Assembly: GCF_021353265.1 (NCBI RefSeq) | Contig: NZ_JAJTWU010000015.1 | Location: 1-64,000 of the forward strand | Direction: 5' to 3' | Source of the DNA: Pelomonas cellulosilytica | Lineage (GTDB): Bacteria > Pseudomonadota > Gammaproteobacteria > Burkholderiales > Burkholderiaceae_C | Length of the DNA: 64,000 nucleotides | Shown here: one piece after another, positions 47,948-55,862 of the stretch | Position numbering within the stretch: the first letter of the stretch is position 1 | Layout of the letters: every line of letters begins with the position of its first letter | Position numbers and translations under genes: made by a program | The notes under the pieces: model-generated | Databases searched by the model: none | What the model saw: only the letters and a program-made list of their open reading frames with translations | What the model was told of the DNA's origin: nothing

Positions 47948-48769
47948 ATGAAAATGCCTGAAACCAGCGCAGAGATGAATCGTTGGCTGCATCGGCCGCT
48001 TTGCCGGCGATACGCGGCAGTGGTGTTCGGTGCAATTTCCGATGTCCGGTTGAAGACCGATGCCGACAAAGGCCGAACGATTTGTTGGGCGTTCGGCAGT
48101 TTGATCAATGGCGATGGCGAAATATTGGGTGCGTGGATTTCTGACACCCAGTCCGGAGCGGCGACTGAAGTGTTCGGTGATCTTCGAAGCCGCGGCGTCG
48201 AGTCCATCCGATGTGGACTCGGAAATTTCGGTGACGTCGCAGACGTGTTCGGAGCCACCTTCCAGCAGTCGGCGCTGCACCCGTCCGGGGAGCTCGCATT
48301 TGCGCGCGCCATCGGGAAGGTCAAGCCGGCACATCGAAGCGCCCTGGCGAGCATGCTGCGTGAGGTAAGTGGCGACCGCGGCGCGGCCCCGGAGACCGTC
48401 GCGGCCGCGGAGATTTCAAGTGAAAAGTTGCGCCAAAAGTACCCGGAAGTCCTGGATCAATGGCGCGAAACCGTCGCACGATCCCAGCCGCTCTTGGCGC
48501 TGCCAGAGCCCTACCGGCGGCTGGTCCGCCTTGTCGATCAGACGGCCAGCGGGATGCAGGAGCGCTTGATGAAGTCGATCCACCAGCGTGGAGCCTTTGT
48601 CGATTCGGCTGAGGCGTTCGCCTTTGTCGTCGAGTGGTTGGTGCGGGCGGATCGTCAGCTTCAGCGTGACGTCAAAGCGGAGCGCGCGGAGCTCGACGCC
48701 TCGGGTTCGCAATCCGGTCGCTTCGTGCCGGTCATGGGAAGTGCCGTAGGCACACTTGCGGTAGCCTAA
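47948..48769 (+). CDS. Catalytically dead IS256/Mutator-like transposase, candidate regulator
   Basis: 273 residues; AGGAG lies six bases before the ATG. It aligns with the core of Mutator-class transposases: HRPLCRRYAAVVFGAISDVRL to the first catalytic strand (normally ..VFIDAI..), DGEILGAWISD, RSRGVESIRCGLGNF to the second (normally CDGLKG), and KYPEVLDQW. A final part, TASGMQERLMKSIHQRGAF, corresponds to the third (normally TTNAIESLN...RGHF). Both Asp and the Glu are replaced by Gly, and the usual N-terminal 100-plus residues are missing. No terminal repeats are visible. The frame is intact and ends ten bases before the sigma-factor ATG, whose ribosome site overlaps its stop codon. It looks domesticated; its role is unknown. 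Confidence 0.75.
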   Translation: MKMPETSAEMNRWLHRPLCRRYAAVVFGAISDVRLKTDADKGRTICWAFGSLINGDGEILGAWISDTQSGAATEVFGDLRSRGVESIRCGLGNFGDVADVFGATFQQSALHPSGELAFARAIGKVKPAHRSALASMLREVSGDRGAAPETVAAAEISSEKLRQKYPEVLDQWRETVARSQPLLALPEPYRRLVRLVDQTASGMQERLMKSIHQRGAFVDSAEAFAFVVEWLVRADRQLQRDVKAERAELDASGSQSGRFVPVMGSAVGTLAVA

Positions 48770-48779
48770 GGGGATTACC

Positions 48780-49265
48780 ATGAACATCGACTGGCGAAAG
48801 GTATTCTCCGAAACCAAGGCCATGCTGCTGAGGCGTGGGCGCTCGGCACAGGACGCAGAGGACTACATGCAGGATGCCTACCTGCGCCTGACCGAGTTTG
48901 CGAAGAGGAACAGCGTCACCGACGTGAAGGCACTTTTCATGAAGACGGCGTTCAACCTGTCCATCGATGCCTATCGGGCTCGGGAGTCTCGTGGTGACGA
49001 GGTGCTGCCCGAGGATGTGGAGATTGCTGATCCTCAGCCGAGCCTGGAAGCCGAGGTGCTCGGGCGCGAGTGCATCGAACGCATGGACGTGTGTCTCGGA
49101 CGGCTTGACGAACGAGTGCGGCAGATGGTGCTGGAGTACCACGCACTGGGTATGACCTTCGAGCAAATCGCGCGCAAGCACGGCTTGAACACCAGTACGG
49201 TTCACCATCAGGTGTCGACGGCCATGTTCAAGATCGCGGGTTGGATGCATGGCTGGTATCCATGA
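48780..49265 (+). CDS. FecI-type ECF sigma factor
   Basis: 161 residues. Region 2 (LRRGRSAQDAEDYMQDAYLRLTEFAKR with ALFMKTAFNLSIDAYRARE) and region 4 (LDERVRQMVLEYHALGMTFEQIARKHGLNTSTVHHQVSTAMFKI) match small ECF sigmas paired with FecR. AAGGGG at 48768-48773 is the ribosome site. The stop overlaps the FecR start (ATGA). Predicted to direct transcription of the TonB receptor and possibly the lasso genes. Confidence 0.92.
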   Translation: MNIDWRKVFSETKAMLLRRGRSAQDAEDYMQDAYLRLTEFAKRNSVTDVKALFMKTAFNLSIDAYRARESRGDEVLPEDVEIADPQPSLEAEVLGRECIERMDVCLGRLDERVRQMVLEYHALGMTFEQIARKHGLNTSTVHHQVSTAMFKIAGWMHGWYP

Positions 49266-50326
49266 GCCGTTTCGAATCAGGCGCTGACGATCGCCAGTTC
49301 CCTGGCGATCGGGTGAAGGTGACGCCTGAGATCGCCGCCGAGGCCGCCGCGTGGATCGCGAGTCTTCATGGGCCTGATCGCAGCCCTGAGATGGAAGATG
49401 ACTTCCGAGCCTGGCAGAGACAGTCACCTGTGCATCGAGAGGCGTTCGAGAAGATGACGGACGTCTGGCAGGCCATCCCAGGCACCCAGGCGGCCAAGGC
49501 CTTCGTTCAGGCCGCGGAGCGCGAAAAACAGAAGGCCCGGCGCGCGCGCAGCGCGGCTTGGCGATGGGCTGGAGCGGCGGCGCTGGGCGTGTTCATCACC
49601 GCCGGCGTGTTTACGATTCAGCAGTGGCGCGACCGGGACCTCTACACCACGTCAGTCGGTGAGCAGCGTTCCGTGGTGCTGGACGACGGCACGCGCATGC
49701 TGTTGAACACCGCGACCCAGGCCCGCGTCGAGTTCGGCTCGAAGCAGCGCACGGTCAAGGTGACCGCCGGTGAAGCGCTGTTCGAGGTCGCAAAGGATGC
49801 GTCGCGTCCGTTCGTCGTGCGCGTTGCAGGCAGCGAGGTCGTTGCCGTGGGAACGATGTTCTCGGTGCGCTTCACCGACAGCCCGACGCATCAGGACGCG
49901 CTGACCGTGACGCTCGTTGAGGGCCAGGTGAACGTACGGCCCGCGGACGGTGGCGGGGATGGTCTGCGACCGCTGCAGGCCGTGGCGCTCAAGCCCGGGG
50001 ATCGCCTGACGCTGCGGCATGACGCAAGTCCGGCTTCGTCCGACGTCGCCTTCAAAGTGGATCGTCCGAACATCGAGCGCGCCATGGCATGGCAGCGACG
50101 CGAGGCGGCGTTCGACGGCGCGTCGCTGCCCGACGTCATTGCTGAATTCAACCGCTACAGCCGAACACAAATCGTGTTGTCGGAGGAAGTGCGCAAGGAA
50201 AACTACGTTGTCAGCGGCATCTATCGCACTGGCGACAACGCAGCTTTCGCGAATTCACTCTCGATGTTGTACGGCCTGAAAGTCCGCGAAATCGACGGAC
50301 GGTTGGAACTCGAAAAAATCCGATAG
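49262..50326 (+). CDS. FecR-type anti-sigma regulator
   Basis: 354 residues from the ATG at 49262. The cytosolic DUF4880 segment (TPEIAAEAAAWIASLHGPDRSPEMEDDFRAWQRQSPVHREAFEKMTDVW) binds the sigma factor. One membrane helix (WAGAAALGVFITAGVFTIQQW) precedes the periplasmic FecR domain (YTTSVGEQRSVVLDDGTRMLLNTATQARVEF... VVAVGTMFSVRF). The C-terminal 90 residues have an STN-like fold (AAFDGASLPDVIAEFNRYSRTQIVL), the likely contact to the receptor signalling domain. Confidence 0.93.
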   Translation: MSRFESGADDRQFPGDRVKVTPEIAAEAAAWIASLHGPDRSPEMEDDFRAWQRQSPVHREAFEKMTDVWQAIPGTQAAKAFVQAAEREKQKARRARSAAWRWAGAAALGVFITAGVFTIQQWRDRDLYTTSVGEQRSVVLDDGTRMLLNTATQARVEFGSKQRTVKVTAGEALFEVAKDASRPFVVRVAGSEVVAVGTMFSVRFTDSPTHQDALTVTLVEGQVNVRPADGGGDGLRPLQAVALKPGDRLTLRHDASPASSDVAFKVDRPNIERAMAWQRREAAFDGASLPDVIAEFNRYSRTQIVLSEEVRKENYVVSGIYRTGDNAAFANSLSMLYGLKVREIDGRLELEKIR

Positions 50327-50340
50327 GGCAATCACGGGGC

Positions 50341-50365
50341 AATTTCCCTCTCGACAAACCCGTCT
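50341..50365 (+). promoter_or_regulatory. Candidate ECF-type promoter for the TonB receptor
   Basis: AATTTC (50341-50346) and CCGTCT (50360-50365) are separated by 13 bases, 40-64 bases before the receptor ATG. A similar pair (AAATTTC, CCGTCTAA) occurs at 60849-60873. CGTC-type -10 elements are usual for ECF sigmas. The spacings differ (13 and 10), which weakens the call. Confidence 0.35.
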
Positions 50366-50404
50366 TCATGTTGTCACTCCGACGACAACAGATAAGGGTA
50401 CGAG

Positions 50405-53400
50405 ATGCTCAAAAAGCCGAACGCCAGACGACGCCGAAAAGCGCTCTGGCTCCCTATTCCGATCGCGATCTCCCTCCTCATAGGTTGCAGTGCGGCGCAT
50501 GCCGCCGAGCCCACCATTGCCGTGCGCTACCAGATCGAACAGCCCTCGCAGGAGATGGGCGCCGCGTTGCGTGAGATTGCCCGCGTGACAAGGACGTCCG
50601 TGATCTTCGATACCCGCGTTGTCGCGGGGCGCACTGCAAAGGCGGTGTCTGGTCGCCTGTCTGGCGCCGAGGCCATCGCTGCAGCAGTGCAGGGGTCAGG
50701 CCTTGAATCGCAGGTCACGCCGGACGGCGCGGTGATCGTGCGGCCCGCGCCCGTGCCCGCCGCAGCCCCCTTCGCGCCGACGGCCAGTGGCCCGGCGCTG
50801 GTTCGAACCCGTGCTGTGTCGCCGGGTGAGGGAGTCCAGGCATCGCCTGAGGACGAGTCCGGGACACCAGGCCGTGCCGAGAGCAGTGGCGAAGGCCGCG
50901 TCGAGCAGTTCACGCGGGTCGAGATCACCGGGTCGCGGCTGCGGCGCATCGAAGCCGATGGCCCGGCGCCGGTGAATGTCTACACGGCCAAGGACATCGA
51001 GAAGAGCGGTCAGGCCAGCCTGCAGCGCTTCCTGACCAACCTGAGCGAAGTCTCGGCGTCGGCCGGGGAGGGCGGTTTCGGCCGGGCGCTGGCGCAGGGC
51101 ACTGTGCAGCTGCGTGGGCTGCCGCTGGGCTCCACCCTTGTGCTCGTGAACGGTCGCAAGGTCGAGGCGGTCGGCTCCAGCACCGGCAGCGTCTTCAACC
51201 TGAACCTCATCCCGCTGGCAGCGATCGAGCGCGTCGAAGTCGTGCCGTCGGGCTCGTCGGCGGTCTACGGCGGCGACGCGTTGGCAGGTGTGGTCAACAT
51301 CATCCTGAAGAAGTCCATGAACGGCCCGTCGTTGGCTGCTCGACTCGGCACGGGGCGCGGCCTCGGGGACGGCAGCCTGTCCGTCGCGACGGGTGGGCAC
51401 AACGACAAGGGCAGCTATCTGCTGATGGGTTCGTTCAGTCGCTCGACGCCGCTGAATACCATCGATCGAGAGCTCTTCAAGAACAACGATTTCCGCTCGA
51501 TCGGCGGCAACGACGAGCGGCAGCCGTACTGCTCGCCGGGCAACGTCACCAGTCTCAGCGGAAACCTGCCGGGTCTGAACTCCAGCTTTGCGGCCGTGCC
51601 GCAGCTGGGTCCCACACAGGTCCCCAAAGTCGCGGATTTCCAGGCCACCGCCGGCACACGCAACCTCTGCAATCTCTACGCGACCGGTGGCGGCTCGGCG
51701 CTGATTCACGGTGACCAGACCCTGGCCCTTCATACGCTCGCCGAGTACCGCCTGGCCGGTACCTGGTCGGTGTTCGGCGAGGTGATGTTTGCCAAGGATC
51801 GTGCGGAAGCGCCCGGACGCGGCGTCACCATGAGCAACATCACGGTGCCGGCGAGCAACCTGTTCAATCCCTTCGGCGTCGACGTCAAGCTCACGGCTGC
51901 GCTGACGGACGAGAGCGAGCGCCAGAACCTCGTGCGGCGCAGCCGGTTCACACGCGTGCTGGCTGGCGTGAAGGGGGAAGTGGCGGCGGACTGGGACGCC
52001 GAGCTGACGATGTCCACCAGCAGTGATCATGGTCACTCCGTCGATCGGCATGACAACGTGGACCCGGCGGCGCTGGCTACTGCGCTGGCGTCCACTGATC
52101 CGGCGACCGCCTTCAATCCGTTCACGTCGGGCAAGGCCGCGAACGATGCGGTGCTGCGCAACATCCTGATCGACACGGTCCGTTTCGACCGTGGGCGCAA
52201 GGATCAGGTCGCCGGCATCGTGCGCGGCAGCCTCGGCCAGCTGTGGGCCGGCCCGGTGGACGTTGTCATCGGTGCGGAAGCGGCGCGCGACTGGTATGAC
52301 ATGAACGTGATCGGCCAGACGGACGTCCATGGCAGCCGCAGCAGCTCAGCGGCGTACGGAGAAGTTCGAGCGCCGCTGTTCAGTGCACACGAGGAGGGCC
52401 GTCCGGCCTGGAGCCTCGCTGCGCTCACGCTGGCCGCCCGGCATGACCACTACAGCGACTTCGGGTCGGCCAATACATTCCAGGGCGGGCTCGAGCTGCG
52501 CCCCACGCGCAACCTGCTGATCCGCGGCTCGGCGGCCAGCTCTTTCAAGCCCCCGACGCTGCTGCAGACCAACGTGAAGGACAACAGCTTCGATGCGTCG
52601 CAGTTCGGACTGGTCGATCCGGCGCGCAATGGCGAAGCGCTCTCGTCCGGCACGGTGACCCGTGCGACGAACAAGGCGCTGGCGCCAGAACACGGACAGG
52701 CGCGCGGCATCGGTGCCGTGTGGGAACCGGAGGGCGGCTTGGGCACGCGGCTCAGCGCCACCTACTGGCAACTGCGCATCCGGTCCATGATCGCCGTGCT
52801 GTCGCCTCAGGCAGCCCTGAACTACGAGAGCACCTTCCCGTCGTTCGTGACACGCGGCCCATCGGTGAATGGTCTGCCCGGCGTCGTCACCAACATCAAG
52901 CAGGCCGAGGTCAACTTCGGTCGGCTGGACACCGCCGGTACCGACGTGGACATCGCATATGCATGGAGGACGTCCGTCGGTCGCGTGACCGCTGCGGCTG
53001 GCGCCACCCACGTGAACGAGTACAAAGTCCAGCTGGCGCCTGGCGCGGCCGTCGTCGATCGGCTCGGACGGCGCTTTTCCGATTTCTGGGCCCCGCGTTG
53101 GAAGGGGCGGCTGTCGGCAGGCATTGATGAGCGGTCATGGGCGCTCGGGCTGACGAGCCGCTACCTCGGGACCTACAAGGACCAGGGCACGAGCGAACGG
53201 CGCCTGGGCAACTACTGGATGCACGACCTCGCCGGATCGCTGAATCTGAAGCTGCTCTGGCCCACGATGTTTACCGGCTTCAGCGCTTCGACGTTCGGGA
53301 TGAGCATCACGAACGTCACGAATCGGTTGCCGCAGTACGTGCCCGGCCCGCCGAACTTCGACGTCACGCAGGCCGACTGGCGTGGCCGCTACGGATCCGT

Positions 53401-53422
53401 GCGTCTGACGCTGGACTGGTAG
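50405..53422 (+). CDS. TonB-dependent receptor with STN signalling domain (lasso-peptide locus)
   Basis: 1,005 residues. A signal peptide (to AHA) is followed by an STN domain at about 40-115 (RYQIEQPSQEMGAALREIARVTRTSVIFD... GRLSGAEAIAAAVQGSGLE). Next come a Pro/Ala-rich linker, the plug (RVEITGSRLRRIEADGPAPVNVYTAKDIEKSG, QLRGLPLGSTLVLVNGRKV, SSAVYGGDALAGVVNIILKK) and a long barrel ending in a SVRLTLDW-type strand. The STN domain is what touches FecR. Receptors next to isopeptidases in proteobacterial lasso clusters are thought to bring the lasso peptide back in. Confidence 0.93.
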   Translation: MLKKPNARRRRKALWLPIPIAISLLIGCSAAHAAEPTIAVRYQIEQPSQEMGAALREIARVTRTSVIFDTRVVAGRTAKAVSGRLSGAEAIAAAVQGSGLESQVTPDGAVIVRPAPVPAAAPFAPTASGPALVRTRAVSPGEGVQASPEDESGTPGRAESSGEGRVEQFTRVEITGSRLRRIEADGPAPVNVYTAKDIEKSGQASLQRFLTNLSEVSASAGEGGFGRALAQGTVQLRGLPLGSTLVLVNGRKVEAVGSSTGSVFNLNLIPLAAIERVEVVPSGSSAVYGGDALAGVVNIILKKSMNGPSLAARLGTGRGLGDGSLSVATGGHNDKGSYLLMGSFSRSTPLNTIDRELFKNNDFRSIGGNDERQPYCSPGNVTSLSGNLPGLNSSFAAVPQLGPTQVPKVADFQATAGTRNLCNLYATGGGSALIHGDQTLALHTLAEYRLAGTWSVFGEVMFAKDRAEAPGRGVTMSNITVPASNLFNPFGVDVKLTAALTDESERQNLVRRSRFTRVLAGVKGEVAADWDAELTMSTSSDHGHSVDRHDNVDPAALATALASTDPATAFNPFTSGKAANDAVLRNILIDTVRFDRGRKDQVAGIVRGSLGQLWAGPVDVVIGAEAARDWYDMNVIGQTDVHGSRSSSAAYGEVRAPLFSAHEEGRPAWSLAALTLAARHDHYSDFGSANTFQGGLELRPTRNLLIRGSAASSFKPPTLLQTNVKDNSFDASQFGLVDPARNGEALSSGTVTRATNKALAPEHGQARGIGAVWEPEGGLGTRLSATYWQLRIRSMIAVLSPQAALNYESTFPSFVTRGPSVNGLPGVVTNIKQAEVNFGRLDTAGTDVDIAYAWRTSVGRVTAAAGATHVNEYKVQLAPGAAVVDRLGRRFSDFWAPRWKGRLSAGIDERSWALGLTSRYLGTYKDQGTSERRLGNYWMHDLAGSLNLKLLWPTMFTGFSASTFGMSITNVTNRLPQYVPGPPNFDVTQADWRGRYGSVRLTLDW

Positions 53423-53431
53423 CCCGCGAAA

Positions 53432-53453
53432 GGGGCCGCTCTTCGGCGGCCCC
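53432..53453. terminator. Hairpin between TonB receptor and isopeptidase
   Basis: GGGGCCGC pairs with the GGCGGCCCC arm around a short loop, 10 bases after the receptor stop. There is no T-run. It may tune downstream expression or stabilise the receptor mRNA. Confidence 0.4.
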
Positions 53454-53524
53454 AATCCCCCTCCAACAACTGCCGCTCTCCGCCTGTTCCGGGTGGTAGA
53501 GCCGCGCTTTTGCCCGAACCCACC

Positions 53525-55861
53525 ATGCGTCTACCTCTCATCGCGCTTCTGAGCGCGTCGCTCTGGGCTGCCTCGGCCGCCAGCGCGGCCCAACCCGGAG
53601 CCGCGCCCACCGTCCGCGACGTCGTCGAGTTCACGAGGCTCGTTCAACCGCAAAGTGCCGACCCCGAGGTCCTGCAAAAGCTCGTGTCTCCCAACGGGCG
53701 TCAGGCGTTCATCGTCACCCGTCAGGCCGATGTCGCCACGGACAGGAATCACTACGAGATCCAGCTGCTGTCTCTGAACGCAGAGCGACTGGCAGTGGGA
53801 CAGTCGAGCGTCGAGACCGTATTCCGGTTCGATGCAGACCAGGACCCCAATTACGCGGACTCGGCCGTCCAGCACGTCCGGTGGGTGGATGACCGCACGC
53901 TCGTGTTCTCGGGGCGGCTGAAGGATGGCGTGCGGCAGGCCTATCGACTGGATGTCGCTTCGCAGGCGCTGACCCAGCTGACCCATGAGGCCACTCCCGT
54001 CGTCTCCTTCGCACTGTCACACGACATGCGGCGCATCGTCTATGCGGCACAGGTTCCCAATCCCCCCATGAAGGAGGGTGAACGCAGCATCGTCTACGGC
54101 AACCAGACGTTCTGGATGGTCAAGTGGGGTCAGCAGCGGCTGATCTCGCAGTTGCGCATGTACCGGTTCTACGTCGTGGACATCGATGCGGCCGGGGCAT
54201 CCGGTGCACCGCGGCCGCTGGGCGAACCGTTCCTGGAGGCCAATGCAGCGAGCCCAGTCGTCGACATCTCGCCGGACGGTCGCTGGGCAGTTCTTCCCCG
54301 CTACGAGCGGGCCCGAACGCTTGCGTGGAGCCAGCAGTACCCGATGCTCGGCGAATTCGTGGCGCGGTTCTCGATGGCGACGAAGGAGGATCCGTTGCAC
54401 TACTTCTCGGGATCGTTGGTCAGGACTGCCCGGCGGATGGTGGCCTGGCGCCTGGACGACGCGCGCGAGCAGACCATCGTCGACGCGCCTGATGACGCCC
54501 TGCCGGCGGGCGGGCAATTCCGGCAGGACAGACTGTGGATGGACCACGGCTCGTCCCTGGTTCTGGCCGGCACGCAGCTTCCGCTCGCGCACAAGGGCGC
54601 TTCGGCGGCCTCCTCTTACGTCATCGAGTACTGGCCGGACGCTGATCGATGGGCGGTGGTTGCAAAGCTGACAGGGCGGCTCAGCAAGATCTTTGCGAGC
54701 GCGGATGGCTTCGAGCTGGTCGACGAGGGAGACCATCGCCGGTTCGCTCGCGCCGCCGGAGGAGCGTGGCAGGAGCTTCCCGCCTCGACGGGGAAGGCCG
54801 AACACCCGCAACCGCCGTGGACCCTGCGGATCCAGCAGGCGTTGAACCAGCCACCCGACCTGGTGGCCCAGGGCCCCGGTGGCCGGACCGTGAGGTTGAC
54901 GACGCTGAACCCTCAGTTCAATGCGGGGACTTGGGGAACGATGAAGTCCTACGCGTGGCGGGATGCCAAGGGGCGCAGCTGGCTCGGTGGGCTGATGGTT
55001 CCGCAAGGTTCGGAGGATCGCAGCAAGCTTCCGTTGATCATCCAGACCTACGACTATGAGCCGGACAAGTTCTATCTGGACGGCCCGAATGGCGGTGACG
55101 CGCCCAGCGCGTTCGCCGGCCGCGCATTCATGAAGGAGGGGATGCTGGTGCTCGGCATGGGGTTCCGGCCCGTCTCGGGCGCAGAGCCGCCTACCGACAA
55201 GGTCATGCGGCTTCGCCAGTTCCAGGACGGGGTTCGTGCCGCCGTGGCGGCGCTGGTCAAGGAGGGCCGGGTCGACCCGGACCGCATCGGCATCATCGGC
55301 TGGAGCACGACGGGAGAGCAGGTGCTCAACCTCGTGACATTCACAGACGTGCCGATTCGCGCCGCGACCAGTGCGGATGGTGACGTCAGCTCGTTGTTCG
55401 CCTACTCGATCGCGTACGGCGCGGAGTTCTGGCAGCACATGGAGGCAACCAATCATGGCGCCCCGTTCGGGCCTACGCGCGCCGAGTGGATCCGCAACGA
55501 CCCGTCGATGAACACCGAGTGTGTCCGGGCCGCGATGCGGTTCGAGGCGTACGGCGTGCCGGTCTATGGCAACTACGACGTCTACACGCTGTTGCGGCGC
55601 CAGTACAAGCCCGCGGAGATGGTGTTTGTGCCGGGCGGCTATCACATGCTCTCCACCCCGAGCGAGCGCATGATTTCCCTTCAGGGCAACGTGGACTGGT
55701 TTCGCTTCTGGCTGAAAGGAGAGAAGCGCAATGTGCCGATGCTGGCTGGCGAGACCACGGCCTCGCTGCGGGCGCAGTACGACGCTTGGGATCAGATGGC
55801 GGCGATGAAGTCCGCGAACGACCTGAAGCCGCCGTGTGCGCGTATCACCGGCGGCGCCTAG
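53525..55861 (+). CDS. Lasso-peptide isopeptidase (Atxe-type S9 protease)
   Basis: 778 residues from the ATG at 53525 (MRLPLIALLSASLWAASAASA, signal peptide); an in-frame TTG at 53510 adds five residues. The N-terminal beta-propeller (about 50-450) contains NPPMKEGERSIVYGNQTFW; the alpha/beta-hydrolase domain has Ser594 in GIIGWSTTGEQVL and His707 in VPGGYHML. The acidic triad member lies between them; I cannot tell which residue. The GWSTTG elbow and the context with lasso genes separate it from ordinary dipeptidyl peptidases. It hydrolyses the isopeptide bond of threaded lasso peptides and so linearises them. It is convergent with the exporter gene, one base apart. Confidence 0.87.
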   Translation: MRLPLIALLSASLWAASAASAAQPGAAPTVRDVVEFTRLVQPQSADPEVLQKLVSPNGRQAFIVTRQADVATDRNHYEIQLLSLNAERLAVGQSSVETVFRFDADQDPNYADSAVQHVRWVDDRTLVFSGRLKDGVRQAYRLDVASQALTQLTHEATPVVSFALSHDMRRIVYAAQVPNPPMKEGERSIVYGNQTFWMVKWGQQRLISQLRMYRFYVVDIDAAGASGAPRPLGEPFLEANAASPVVDISPDGRWAVLPRYERARTLAWSQQYPMLGEFVARFSMATKEDPLHYFSGSLVRTARRMVAWRLDDAREQTIVDAPDDALPAGGQFRQDRLWMDHGSSLVLAGTQLPLAHKGASAASSYVIEYWPDADRWAVVAKLTGRLSKIFASADGFELVDEGDHRRFARAAGGAWQELPASTGKAEHPQPPWTLRIQQALNQPPDLVAQGPGGRTVRLTTLNPQFNAGTWGTMKSYAWRDAKGRSWLGGLMVPQGSEDRSKLPLIIQTYDYEPDKFYLDGPNGGDAPSAFAGRAFMKEGMLVLGMGFRPVSGAEPPTDKVMRLRQFQDGVRAAVAALVKEGRVDPDRIGIIGWSTTGEQVLNLVTFTDVPIRAATSADGDVSSLFAYSIAYGAEFWQHMEATNHGAPFGPTRAEWIRNDPSMNTECVRAAMRFEAYGVPVYGNYDVYTLLRRQYKPAEMVFVPGGYHMLSTPSERMISLQGNVDWFRFWLKGEKRNVPMLAGETTASLRAQYDAWDQMAAMKSANDLKPPCARITGGA

Positions 55862-55862
55862 G

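Noticed and set aside
51000-52330. Minus-strand open frame of over 500 codons opposite the STN receptor
   Set aside because: High GC keeps antisense frames open; the composition is His/Arg/Ala-rich without motifs, and the plus-strand receptor is certain.
53525-55861. General dipeptidyl peptidase or acylaminoacyl peptidase
   Set aside because: The context with lasso genes and STN receptor, and the GWSTTG elbow, favour the isopeptidase; general protease activity cannot be fully excluded without assay.
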